From Bacteroidales bacterium (GTDB lineage Bacteria; Bacteroidota; Bacteroidia; Bacteroidales; UBA4417): a stretch of 14,121 nt of DNA. Of the stretch, positions 1-7,835 are shown piece after piece. Numbering within the stretch: position 1 is the stretch's first letter; each line of letters begins with the position of its first letter. Below the pieces are notes generated by a model. That model was not told where the DNA came from and searched no databases. It saw only the letters and a list, made by a program, of their open reading frames with translations. Location: the NCBI GenBank assembly GCA_025350385.1, contig JANXXZ010000447.1:1-14121 (forward strand), written 5' to 3'. The translations under genes were made by a program, and so were the position numbers.

Positions 1-2761
1 CCGGGAAAAGGTTTGAAATGGCATTGTAAGGTCCGGCAGTAGCGGTAAAGTAAAGTGAGAATTCGTAGCCTATCGGAGCATCGGGACTGATAGTAAAACT
101 AAAGGTGGATTCAGCTGTATCTCCGGGAGCAAGTGCACCAAGATTTTGTGCCGGCGAATTTATTGTAATATAATTACCGAAAGCAAATAACTGGGCTATA
201 ACTGCGGAAGAAGAACAATGTCCCGAGTTGGAAGTTGGAATGGTGACATAAATGGTTTCTCCGGGGTCAAGCTGGCCATTCCCGTTTCCGCCGGTTGCTT
301 CATTTACCGTAAAAATCCCTGAAGTCAGGTTTGGCGCATAAAAGAGTACACTGAAGTTCGCAGTAAATAAGCTGGTGTCGGCCTGGGAGGTAATTAAAAA
401 GTCAGCTGTATGCTGGTCAGGAACATATTCGTGTGTCTGGATGGCAAATGCATCCGATGCTGAAGCTGATCCGTTGCTTGCAATGATTGGCCAGGTATGG
501 GAGCCCCCGGTAATGGTAACATAAGGATCGGTGGTTGTGAGAGTGGATACTGCATTAATGGCATCGGTATTACCAAAATTCTTAAGGGTGAGGTCTACTG
601 TAAGTGGCTCGCCGAATTCTGCCTGTTGATTATTGTTGCCGCCGGCATCTTTTACCATATAATTTTCAAGCACGAGGTAAGGGCCTTCGGGGGAGGCAAC
701 CATTACACTATCGATATAAGGCTGGCGGTTCTGTTTTGTTACAACCACGCTGGCATAACCAGGCTCACTAAAAGGCGTAAGCGGTACCAAGGCAAGACCG
801 TTTACATCAGCCTCAACTGCCCCATGAAGAATATTGTTTTTCGAAATGGCAACATAGGCATATGGCTCTGTCTGAACAGTAAATACCGGTGATCCGAGTG
901 GGAGAAGCTGATCATAATTAACCGAAAGTGCAGGGGGTACCGAGTAATAAACCATGAGGGAAGGATCGCCCATGAGACAATATATTTCCCAATAATATTG
1001 TTTCATCCCCGAATTGGATTCCTGCACGGCAAGATTACCGGCAAATACCATCTGGTCCATGGTGCTGTACCAGTCTTCGTAAGGTTCGCCATGATCGTGG
1101 AAAGTGCGGTCGTAAGCGCCCAGCCCGTGATCTTCATAGGTGGGATTTACTACGATAGGTCCTACACCCACTCCCCAATAGTAATCCTCATCCCAGTAAC
1201 TGTTATTTGATGCACCTATATATCCTAGTGCACCCTTGTTTTCGGCACGTAAAAGCTCCTCGCCGAAGCAGTTATCGTTATATGTACTGGTAACACAGCA
1301 GTTCCCAACCATCAGGCTGTATTTATGGGCATTCTGCAGGTTCGGTATATCCGAAATCTGGAACGAAGGATCAGCCCACCCGCTTACGCTGCCATGGGCG
1401 GTGTAATTGGCGTAACACACTCCATTACTCACATTGGTCTGGATGTTTTCTGAATAATTGGCCCCGGAAGGTTCCGGCTGAAGGTAGGTATGCGATAAGA
1501 GGTTGTGCGCGGCATTGAAGTAATAAGTCGTTCCGTAATTTATCTGGCCGTTTCCGTATACAGGGCCGTAAGTGGCATCGGCTCCAGCAACCATTACACA
1601 TTCATTCAGGTAGGATGGATCGGGCATGAGATATTGTTCATATTCCAGTGTTTTATCAATCTGTGGTTGCAGTTGGGCTACATTATTAGCTGAAAACCTG
1701 CCATAGTATACTTCCGGCAGAAAATCGCCGCTGTATTCGCAGTAATAAAGGTCGGATACATGAGTGCCACCACAGTCAAATGCTGGTATCTGGGCCACAT
1801 CGCCCACAAAGAGCACGAAGGAGGGAGCAGAATTGGCAGCTGTTGCTGAAGTATACAGGTTTTGCAGGTAGGCCTTGATCGAAGTAGTGGTAGTGCCGAC
1901 ATCAGGATTATCAGTATATGCTTCAATTACAGTAAACCCTTTCTTTATTTTCCAATTGATGAATGGTTGTAAGGCGTCGTGAAACATGGGTGCTGAAACA
2001 ATCACATATTTCACCGGCATTTTCATTATGGTATCACGGTCAGCCGGGATGGGCTGGAGATTAAGCAACCGGTTGTATATGCTGTGGAAGTAGGGCGAAT
2101 CATACTTCTTCCGCATTTCGGTAGTTTTACTTATGTTGCCGCCGGTAAACCGGATATCCACTACCAGGTTATCGTACACCCTGATCATGTTGGTAACCGG
2201 GTTATACTGAACCGGTGAAATCACCAGGTTAGCCAGGCACACACCCCGCAAGTATCCCTGCACTTCTACCCTAGCCAGTTCGCTTCCAAGGAATTTATTC
2301 TGCTGGTAAGTTGCAGTATTGTAAGCAAATTCACCGGGTGAAACACTGTTTTTGGACTGTGGTGGCTGCAGGGGAAATATCTTATCGGAAATACCCCAGT
2401 CTGAAAGGCTGTATTCATTAACAGTATAGCTCACAATCTTTACTTCGGGGACTGCATCGGCAGGAATCTCGATCAGGCGGCTCAACACCGGGAGTTCCGG
2501 ATCGCCTGTTACAGTAGTTTTGGAATACCCAGCCGCAAATAATTCAGTAAAACTCCCTTTAACAGTAACAAGGTTCTGGTAACTGAAGGTGCTGAAAGTG
2601 TTAACTACCTGCAACCGCAGGTATGAACTTTCGGTCACGTCAAGGCGGTTTTCGGCACCTGTCTTCATTTGAACAATGCCAGCGGAATAAAGTCTGAATG
2701 AAAATGCCAGGGCGATTAATACAATCAGCGCTTTTGAATGAAGCAGGGTAGTGATTTTCAT
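1..2761 (-). CDS. Gingipain-type C25 cysteine peptidase, secreted (3' end missing)
   Basis: The minus-strand frame is open from an ATG at 2759-2761 to the left edge: 920 codons without a stop. Residues 1 to about 27 form a signal peptide (MKITT, then a hydrophobic stretch ending near FRLYSAG). Residues about 30-235 resemble the C25 propeptide (GDPELPVL, IEIPADAVPEV). The peptidase domain starts near residue 248 (MPVKYVIVSAP). It has the catalytic His456 in YTAHGS and a Cys pair at 488-489 (VGNCCVTS); Cys489 aligns best with the gingipain nucleophile. Further family marks are GYIGASNNSYW and the closing LMGDPSLMVY. From about residue 694 two CARDB-like beta-sandwich domains follow (the second with NGQLDPGE). 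Family members of this layout are usually exported by the type IX secretion system with a C-terminal sorting domain, which would lie beyond the window. Specificity cannot be told. It has its own promoter box and is probably monocistronic on its 5' side. Confidence 0.93.
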   Translation of the reverse strand, partial: MKITTLLHSKALIVLIALAFSFRLYSAGIVQMKTGAENRLDVTESSYLRLQVVNTFSTFSYQNLVTVKGSFTELFAAGYSKTTVTGDPELPVLSRLIEIPADAVPEVKIVSYTVNEYSLSDWGISDKIFPLQPPQSKNSVSPGEFAYNTATYQQNKFLGSELARVEVQGYLRGVCLANLVISPVQYNPVTNMIRVYDNLVVDIRFTGGNISKTTEMRKKYDSPYFHSIYNRLLNLQPIPADRDTIMKMPVKYVIVSAPMFHDALQPFINWKIKKGFTVIEAYTDNPDVGTTTTSIKAYLQNLYTSATAANSAPSFVLFVGDVAQIPAFDCGGTHVSDLYYCEYSGDFLPEVYYGRFSANNVAQLQPQIDKTLEYEQYLMPDPSYLNECVMVAGADATYGPVYGNGQINYGTTYYFNAAHNLLSHTYLQPEPSGANYSENIQTNVSNGVCYANYTAHGSVSGWADPSFQISDIPNLQNAHKYSLMVGNCCVTSTYNDNCFGEELLRAENKGALGYIGASNNSYWDEDYYWGVGVGPIVVNPTYEDHGLGAYDRTFHDHGEPYEDWYSTMDQMVFAGNLAVQESNSGMKQYYWEIYCLMGDPSLMVYYSVPPALSVNYDQLLPLGSPVFTVQTEPYAYVAISKNNILHGAVEADVNGLALVPLTPFSEPGYASVVVTKQNRQPYIDSVMVASPEGPYLVLENYMVKDAGGNNNQQAEFGEPLTVDLTLKNFGNTDAINAVSTLTTTDPYVTITGGSHTWPIIASNGSASASDAFAIQTHEYVPDQHTADFLITSQADTSLFTANFSVLFYAPNLTSGIFTVNEATGGNGNGQLDPGETIYVTIPTSNSGHCSSSAVIAQLFAFGNYITINSPAQNLGALAPGDTAESTFSFTISPDAPIGYEFSLYFTATAGPYNAISNLFP

Positions 2762-2797
2762 GGGATTATGTTTTAAAATTGGATCGCTTTTACAACA

Positions 2798-2805
2798 CAA
2801 AGTTA
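2798..2805 (-). promoter_or_regulatory. Bacteroidetes -7 box of the C25 peptidase gene
   Basis: On the minus strand this reads TAACTTTG, an exact match to the Bacteroidetes -7 consensus TAnnTTTG, 36 bases before the ATG. No TTG lies at the usual -33 distance (the nearest is 27 bases upstream), so the promoter may be weak or activator-dependent. The leader would be about 30 bases with no Shine-Dalgarno sequence. Confidence 0.5.
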
Positions 2806-2859
2806 TATTTTTTTACGTAGTATTCTAAAAATCAACCTATTTTGTTGTTTTTTCACTCA

Positions 2860-2878
2860 CAATCAGTAACAATCAGTA
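2860..2878 (-). promoter_or_regulatory. Direct repeat upstream of the peptidase promoter, possible operator
   Basis: The nonamer CAATCAGTA occurs twice with starts ten bases apart (2860 and 2870), so both copies face the same side of the helix. The pair is about 55 bases upstream of the -7 box of the peptidase gene, a position typical of activator sites. Function is inferred from position only. Confidence 0.25.
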
Positions 2879-2908
2879 TTACAGCTAAATGAAAATATTT
2901 GAGAAGTA

Positions 2909-2929
2909 ATAGTCACACATCTTGACTAT
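2909..2929 (-). terminator. Small hairpin after the LolC/E permease gene
   Basis: A perfect 7-bp stem (ATAGTCA / TGACTAT) with a 7-base loop starts 22 bases after the permease stop codon on the minus strand. No U-run follows directly, so it is at best a weak or factor-assisted terminator or an mRNA 3' end stabiliser. Confidence 0.25.
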
Positions 2930-2950
2930 CGTGACGCTTCCCCGAAAACA

Positions 2951-4177
2951 TCAGATTTTTGTCTCAGTAAACCTGCGGCTGATGCGCTGCACAGGTAGCC
3001 AGGCAGCAGCCAGGCCGATTGAAAAAACAGTACAGAAGACCATAACGAAATCCATGAACTTCATATTTACAGGGTAAGCACTCATGATGAAAGAACCTCC
3101 TGCATTTAGTTTGATCAACCCGAAACGTTGCTGAAGCCAGCAGACAATAAATCCCAATACTAAACCAGCAATGGCACCAATAAGTGTAATGAGAACACCT
3201 TCAGTAAAAAAGATCCGTCGGATAACTTGTTGATTAGCGCCCATATTCCTAAGGATACTGATGTCTCGCCGCTTGTCGAGGATCAGCATACTGAGCGAAC
3301 CGATGACGTTGAAAGTGGCGATGATAAGTATAAAAGTGAGGATCAGGAAGACAGCCCACTTTTCTGATTTCATGGTTTTGTATAAAATATCCTGCTGCTG
3401 CAACCTGCTTTTAACGATAAATTTACCTCCGGCAAGTTTTTCCACTTGCTGCTGAACTGCTTCCAAATCAGTTCCGGGAGCCAGGCGTATCTCAACTGAG
3501 GTTACTTCGTTGGTATAATTGAGTAACCGTCTTGCGAACCGGATGGGTACAAACATATATTTATTATCAAAATCCTGCTGCACCGAAAAAATACCAGCAG
3601 GCCTGATGACTTCATTATGGAACGATCCTTCCGAGAAGGCATTTATCCGGCTGTTGCGGTCAGGAACATAAACAGAAATCAGGTTTTCGGGATCGTTAAC
3701 CTGGATGCCAAGATAATAAGCAATCCCGAACCCCGGTATTGCAAAGTCGAAGCTGTCGGCTTGAATTGTGAGTTGGCCTTCCACCAACAACGTATCCAGC
3801 GGGCTCCCTTTTTCATAACCCGGGCTCACTCCCTTAATGGTGGCTATGAATTGTTTCTTTTTATAACGAAGCAGGGCATTTTCTTCCACTACATTCGTGT
3901 AGTTTACTACACCGGGAATCTTCTTTATTGATTCTGATGGGATTTCGCCCTCCCGGAAAGACTTTCCTTCGCGCAAGCTTACCTGCAGGTCAGGATCGAA
4001 AACGTTGAACATCGAGATCACTACTTTTTCGAAACCATTAAAAACACTGAGCACGATGACCAGTGCCATGGTCCCGACCATAACACCTACCACCGAAATA
4101 CCGGAAATGATATTGATGATGTTATGCGTCTTTTTGGAGACCAGGTAACGGCGGGCAAAGAAAAAAGGGAGGTTCAA
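2951..4177 (-). CDS. LolC/LolE-family ABC transporter permease (FtsX-like)
   Basis: 408 residues with the LolC/E plan: an N-terminal cytoplasmic segment (FFARRYLVSKKTHNIINIIS), TM1 at about 20-45, a large periplasmic MacB-like core domain (about 46-272), then three TM helices (about 273-298, 322-346, 375-396) that form the FtsX domain. The loop KRRDISILRNMGA between TM2 and TM3 is the segment that contacts the ATPase in this family. In E. coli LolCDE releases lipoproteins from the inner membrane to LolA; the Bacteroidetes form is usually a single permease type, inferred here. The ATPase gene (LolD) is not adjacent. The start is TTG: there is an in-frame TAA 13-15 bases upstream and no ATG or GTG between, while the conserved N-terminus begins right at this codon. 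It is preceded by its own promoter and followed by a 7-bp hairpin. Confidence 0.9.
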   Translation of the reverse strand: MNLPFFFARRYLVSKKTHNIINIISGISVVGVMVGTMALVIVLSVFNGFEKVVISMFNVFDPDLQVSLREGKSFREGEIPSESIKKIPGVVNYTNVVEENALLRYKKKQFIATIKGVSPGYEKGSPLDTLLVEGQLTIQADSFDFAIPGFGIAYYLGIQVNDPENLISVYVPDRNSRINAFSEGSFHNEVIRPAGIFSVQQDFDNKYMFVPIRFARRLLNYTNEVTSVEIRLAPGTDLEAVQQQVEKLAGGKFIVKSRLQQQDILYKTMKSEKWAVFLILTFILIIATFNVIGSLSMLILDKRRDISILRNMGANQQVIRRIFFTEGVLITLIGAIAGLVLGFIVCWLQQRFGLIKLNAGGSFIMSAYPVNMKFMDFVMVFCTVFSIGLAAAWLPVQRISRRFTETKI

Positions 4178-4202
4178 ACGAAATTGTTTTTACTTTACAG
4201 AG

Positions 4203-4236
4203 CAAATTTAGGTGATTATGTTGAGAAGCTCTCAAA
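4203..4236 (-). promoter_or_regulatory. Promoter of the LolC/E-type permease gene
   Basis: On the minus strand TTTG (4233-4236) and TAAATTTG (4203-4210) are separated by 22 bases. Both match the Bacteroidetes -33 and -7 consensus. The -7 box is 25 bases before the TTG start codon, so the permease can be transcribed independently of the rbfA-methyltransferase unit upstream. Confidence 0.55.
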
Positions 4237-4631
4237 TAATTGAATCGGTATGAACCTGAGTGGATTACAGTATCTAGTCTTTCAAATTATTCGCCAGTGC
4301 TTATTTTTAAAGGAGCTCATGAGACCGCTTCGCTAAGTTGATGGTTTTCGGGCATACTATTTCTGTAAAAAATTAATTAACAACTGATTGTACTACTTTT
4401 TACTGATAATTTATGCCGTTTCAAATTGAATTAAAAACATTTAACACATAACACTAAATGTATAAGTATCGCAAGCCCCATAACTTTTTCATTCTTAATT
4501 TAATGTTATATGTTTTACATTACTTTTTGGTTTTGGCTTGTCCAGATTAGGGTTACTAAGAATAGGCAACCCGGTCAATCTCCAGGATGTTTTTCGATCC
4601 ATCCTCATTATAAAATCTAAACAATCCGGAT
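4211..4631. other. AT-rich intergenic region without a recognisable gene
   Basis: About 420 bases between the permease and the methyltransferase, both on the minus strand. It holds the -33 box of the permease promoter (4233-4236), a long imperfect inverted repeat (4443-4514) and a short protein-like frame without a start (4556-4645). I see no tRNA, riboswitch or full gene. Its size is unusual for two genes on the same strand and suggests a lost gene or an unrecognised RNA. Confidence 0.5.
4443..4514 (-). repeat. 17-bp imperfect inverted repeat, fully paired only as minus-strand RNA
   Basis: The arms are 4443-4459 and 4498-4514 with a 38-base loop. On the plus strand two positions are C/A mismatches; on the minus strand both become U-G wobbles, so a minus-strand transcript forms an uninterrupted 17-bp stem. 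That is the direction of the upstream methyltransferase mRNA, so this could be its 3' structure. The stem is AT-rich and could also be chance. Confidence 0.35.
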
Positions 4632-4645
4632 TTATTTCCAGGCGC
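4556..4645 (-). pseudogene. Possible C-terminal gene remnant
   Basis: A minus-strand frame of 29 codons plus TAG, opened by a TGA and without a start codon, overlaps the last codons of the methyltransferase in another frame. Its translation (LFRFYNEDGSKNILEIDRV in the middle) has the balanced, charged and aromatic composition of real protein, unlike the low-complexity text expected from AT-rich spacer. I do not recognise the family. It may be the tail of a gene whose front was deleted, or chance. Confidence 0.2.
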
Positions 4646-5441
4646 TCACCACCAGTCCGGTTCCACTTTGATGTGTTTGGGTAACATCCATCCAGTTCAG
4701 CAGCAGGCTGAAAGGAAAGGTTACCAGGTAATAAAAGGGAAGCAGGATAAAAAAGAGTTTTGATACTCCCAGCATCTGGATAGGGTATTTCATTGATAGC
4801 TTCCAGGCAATTTGTCCCGGTTTCCCGTATTGATATCGGGCTTCGGTCCGGCTGAACCCGGCTTTTTTCAGTTTTTCCTGAATTTCAATGATGTTGTAAC
4901 CATCGCGCACATGCTCTTCAATAAAAGAATCTTCTTCGCCATGTTCGTGCACATCGCTGCCACCCTGGTCGCTGGGAGTGGAAATCAGCACCATTCCTCC
5001 TGACCTGAGTGATGCATGAAAGTTCTCAAACACCTTTACATCTTCCAGGATATGCTCCATCACGTCAACCGACAGAATCAGGTTGTAAGCATCCGGCTCA
5101 GCGAAAGCAGTAAGATCGGCATAACCGAATGTGACATTTTTGCGACCGATTTTCCGGAAAAAGTCGTTACAATCAGCTATCTGTTCTTCTTTCACATCCA
5201 CACCCCGGATGGTCCAGGCTGAATTCAGCGATGAGAGGAAAAAATCGTATTGCCCGAAACCGGAACCGGCATCGAGGATCATGGCCCCGGCAGGGGCTGA
5301 GGTATTCCATTTCCGGATTTCACGCCTTACATGCCATGAACGGAGCAGTAACAGGTCGAGTAAATGGTAAAAGACTTTCCTTAAAAAAGGAGTACGGTTA
5401 AAGACGGAGCCAAGCGAACGTTTTATGGGATCGTATTGCAT
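4632..5441 (-). CDS. Class I SAM-dependent methyltransferase with hydrophobic C-terminus
   Basis: 269 residues. The Rossmann-type methyltransferase core is clear: motif I ILDAGSGFGQ (about 55-64), the acidic end of strand 2 in VDVKEEQ (81-87), an aspartate after strand 3 in GYADL (106-110), motif IV LSVDVMEHI (123-131) and the post-motif RSGGMVLISTPS (146-157). This matches the Methyltransf_11/23/25 group, which acts on many small molecules, lipids or quinones; the substrate cannot be read. A hydrophobic stretch at about 221-250 (VSKLFFILLPFYYLV, then FPFSLLL) suggests attachment to the inner membrane and hence a lipid or envelope substrate (inference). The start is ATG. It follows rbfA after 61 bases on the same strand with no promoter box seen between, so the two are probably cotranscribed. 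Confidence 0.85.
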   Translation of the reverse strand: MQYDPIKRSLGSVFNRTPFLRKVFYHLLDLLLLRSWHVRREIRKWNTSAPAGAMILDAGSGFGQYDFFLSSLNSAWTIRGVDVKEEQIADCNDFFRKIGRKNVTFGYADLTAFAEPDAYNLILSVDVMEHILEDVKVFENFHASLRSGGMVLISTPSDQGGSDVHEHGEEDSFIEEHVRDGYNIIEIQEKLKKAGFSRTEARYQYGKPGQIAWKLSMKYPIQMLGVSKLFFILLPFYYLVTFPFSLLLNWMDVTQTHQSGTGLVVSAWK

Positions 5442-5502
5442 GTGAAATGATGTGCTGGTTTATACCTGAAAGGCCGGGAGAATTGAATGCAACGATATGA
5501 GA

Positions 5503-5844
5503 TTAGCTGTTTTTCAGCAGGTTTTCAATATTTTCAATATAATCGAGAGAATCGTCGATATAAAATTCAAGGTCTGGAATCGCGCGAACCTGGTTCCGGA
5601 TCCGGTTCCCCAATTGCAGCCGTATCGCTTTTTTATGGGAATAGATCTCTTTGAGTAATCCGGTTTTTTCAGTTTTACCGAAAAGGCTCAGATGTACCCG
5701 GGCAATGGTAAGATCGGGGGCTACCACTACCTTGGTAACTGTGATCATATTTCCCGGAAATGTATCACGGCCCATTTGCTGGAATATCTCGCCCAGGTCC
5801 TTTTGAATAAGCCGGGCAACTTTGTGTTGTCGTGTGGTTTCCAT
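5503..5844 (-). CDS. rbfA: 30S ribosome-binding factor A
   Basis: 113 residues, the usual length of RbfA, which binds the 30S subunit near helix 1 of 16S rRNA and helps its late maturation, notably under cold stress. The N-terminus (TTRQHKVARLIQKDLGEIF) is the typical first helix of this KH-like fold. The middle has ITVTKVVVAPDLTIARVHLS and the end IPDLEFYIDDSLDYIENIE, matching the family's P-L-x-F-x-D-x-S pattern. I choose the ATG at 5842-5844. A TTG five codons upstream keeps the frame open but lies inside the promoter box, and family proteins begin near the ATG. It leads the minus-strand unit rbfA-methyltransferase and is divergent from the ABC exporter. Confidence 0.95.
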   Translation of the reverse strand: METTRQHKVARLIQKDLGEIFQQMGRDTFPGNMITVTKVVVAPDLTIARVHLSLFGKTEKTGLLKEIYSHKKAIRLQLGNRIRNQVRAIPDLEFYIDDSLDYIENIENLLKNS

Positions 5845-5848
5845 ACTG

Positions 5849-5856
5849 CAAAGGTA
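5849..5856 (-). promoter_or_regulatory. -7 box of rbfA, four bases before the start codon
   Basis: On the minus strand this reads TACCTTTG, an exact TAnnTTTG match, followed by CAGT and then the ATG. With the usual box-to-start distance, transcription would begin at or within a base or two of the ATG, so the mRNA is probably leaderless or nearly so. No convincing TTG lies at the -33 distance. Confidence 0.55.
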
Positions 5857-5918
5857 CAATTTTTATCAAAGGCGCCCTTTCAGGCTAATGATTGCTGACT
5901 TTCACTAGATTGAACAGT

Positions 5919-5952
5919 TTTGGGCAACGGTGGCTATAATATCTTATTTTTG
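5919..5952 (+). promoter_or_regulatory. Promoter of the ABC exporter gene
   Basis: TTTG (5919-5922) and TATTTTTG (5945-5952) are separated by 22 bases, matching the Bacteroidetes -33/-7 pattern. The -7 box lies 52 bases before the GTG start. This promoter is divergent from that of rbfA, and the two -7 boxes are 88 bases apart. Confidence 0.6.
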
Positions 5953-6004
5953 CAGCCACCAGTGTTTTTTACCTGGAGAAAAGAAATTTTAGGAAAATAT
6001 ACCC

Positions 6005-7825
6005 GTGAACAGAGTAACAAGATTATTGCGCTATGCTTACCCTTATAAGTGGTATGCAGTGTTAAACATTGTTTTTAATATTTTAGGGGCATTCTTTGCC
6101 CTGGTATCGCTGGCTTCATTGATGCCCATCCTCGACATTCTATTCAAACAATCGAAGCCGGTTTCACAGATGATGCCCTGGTCGCTCGATACAAAAGCCG
6201 TTTTCAACAACATTAATTACCTTATCAGCCAGGAAATTGCAACAAGAGGTGAAATTCATACACTCTTTCTCATCTGTGTCGGAATAGTGATCCTGTTCCT
6301 TCTGAAAAACTGTTTCAGGTATTTTGCACTCTTTTATGTGGCCGTTTTGCGAAACGGAGTAGTTAAAGATCTCCGGGATGCCTTATACCACAAAATACTG
6401 ATCCTGCCGTTATCGTATTTCTCCGAACAACGCAAGGGTGATATTATTTCACGTGTCACCAATGATGTACAGGAGGTGGAATGGTCAATCCTTTCATCAC
6501 TTGAAATGATGTTCCGCGATCCTATCACCATCGTTATCTACCTGGTGGCGATGTTTAGTATCAGTCCGCAACTTACCTTTTTTGTCCTGCTTGTTCTGCC
6601 TGTTGCCGGGCTTTTAATCGGCTGGATCGGGCGGAGTCTTCGACGTACTTCCCAAAAGGGTCAAAAGAAAATGGGGCAAATGTTATCGCTTATCGAAGAG
6701 ACAATTTCGGGTCTCAGAATTATTAAAGCGTTCAATGCTATTGAATATTCGTACCAGAATTTCAGCAGCAACAATAAGCATTTTATGAAGCTTATGGTAT
6801 CCCTGTTCCGCAAACGCGACCTGGCTTCCCCCATAAGCGAATTCCTGGGTATTGCTGTTACGGCCCTAATCTTATGGTATGGCGGCAGGCTGATCCTCTC
6901 ATCAGAAGCTACATTGACGGCCTCCAAGTTTATATTATACATTGGAATATTTTCGCAGATCATTGTGCCGGCAAAGGCTATCACCACTGCTTTTTATAAT
7001 ATTCAAAAAGGATCGGCTTCCATCGACAGGATAAACCAGGTGCTGGATGCAAGTGAGGTTATTGAAGAAAAGCCGGATGCCAGGCCTATTCACGAGTTCA
7101 CCGATAAAATCGAATACAGGGATGTATCTTTCCGGTATGAGAAGGACCTGGTTCTGAAAAATATTGATTTCACCATTCCGAAAGGAAAAACTATAGCCCT
7201 GGTAGGTCCTTCGGGAGGGGGAAAGTCAACGCTGGTTGACCTGCTGCCGCGGTTTTATGACGTATCCGAAGGATCGGTGAGTATTGACGGGAACGACCTC
7301 CGTGATCTAAAGATTAGCGGTGTGCGGGGGCTTATGGGGATTGTAAATCAGGAAACTATTCTGTTTAATGGCACCATAGCTGAGAATATTGCCTTCGGTA
7401 TGGACAATATAAGTCTTGATGATGTAATCAATGCCGCCAGGGTAGCCAATGCACATGAGTTTGTTGAAAAACTGGAATTGAGGTATGAAACGAATATAGG
7501 CGACCGGGGCATTAAACTTTCCGGAGGTCAGCGGCAACGGATAAGTATTGCCAGGGCTGTGCTGAAAAACCCGCCAATTCTCATCCTTGATGAGGCAACT
7601 TCGGCACTTGATACCGAGAGCGAACGACTGGTGCAGGAAGCATTGATCAACCTGATGAAGAACCGTACCTCCATAGTAATAGCCCACCGATTGTCGACCA
7701 TACAGCATGCGGATGAGATAATAGTGGTTCAGTCAGGGAAAATTGCCGAGCGCGGCACACACGACGAATTGCTTAGGAAAAATGGAATCTATAGTCGATT
7801 ATGTGAACTGCAATCCTTCAGTTGA
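6005..7825 (+). CDS. ABC exporter, fused permease and ATPase (MsbA/lipid-export type)
   Basis: 606 residues, the usual size of a type IV ABC half-exporter that works as a homodimer. The six-helix membrane domain spans about 15-330; helices are visible near 18-42, 86-108, 167-187, 190-210, 275-297 and 305-325. The nucleotide-binding domain begins near 365 (IEYRDVSFRYEKD). It has Walker A GPSGGGKST (401-409, Lys407), the Q-loop in VNQETILFNG, the signature LSGGQRQR (505-512), Walker B ILILDEAT (525-532) and the switch His561 in AHRLST. All ATPase residues are intact. MsbA moves lipid A core across the inner membrane, but this family also exports drugs and peptides. The neighbouring glycosyltransferase and LolC/E permease fit an envelope role. 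The start is GTG at 6005; the N-terminus MNRVTRLLRYAYPYKW is typical of the family. Confidence 0.92.
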   Translation: MNRVTRLLRYAYPYKWYAVLNIVFNILGAFFALVSLASLMPILDILFKQSKPVSQMMPWSLDTKAVFNNINYLISQEIATRGEIHTLFLICVGIVILFLLKNCFRYFALFYVAVLRNGVVKDLRDALYHKILILPLSYFSEQRKGDIISRVTNDVQEVEWSILSSLEMMFRDPITIVIYLVAMFSISPQLTFFVLLVLPVAGLLIGWIGRSLRRTSQKGQKKMGQMLSLIEETISGLRIIKAFNAIEYSYQNFSSNNKHFMKLMVSLFRKRDLASPISEFLGIAVTALILWYGGRLILSSEATLTASKFILYIGIFSQIIVPAKAITTAFYNIQKGSASIDRINQVLDASEVIEEKPDARPIHEFTDKIEYRDVSFRYEKDLVLKNIDFTIPKGKTIALVGPSGGGKSTLVDLLPRFYDVSEGSVSIDGNDLRDLKISGVRGLMGIVNQETILFNGTIAENIAFGMDNISLDDVINAARVANAHEFVEKLELRYETNIGDRGIKLSGGQRQRISIARAVLKNPPILILDEATSALDTESERLVQEALINLMKNRTSIVIAHRLSTIQHADEIIVVQSGKIAERGTHDELLRKNGIYSRLCELQSFS

Positions 7826-7835
7826 AAAAGAATGG

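Noticed and set aside
497..1926. Several open frames of 60-131 codons in the first 2 kb
   Set aside because: They are shadows of the C25 peptidase frame, which is continuous and carries the family motifs.
5845..5859. TTG start of rbfA five codons upstream
   Set aside because: It overlaps the -7 box and would put the start codon upstream of the likely transcription start.
7307..7708. A 133-codon minus-strand frame inside the ABC exporter
   Set aside because: It is antisense to the conserved ATPase domain with all its motifs; a frame shadow.
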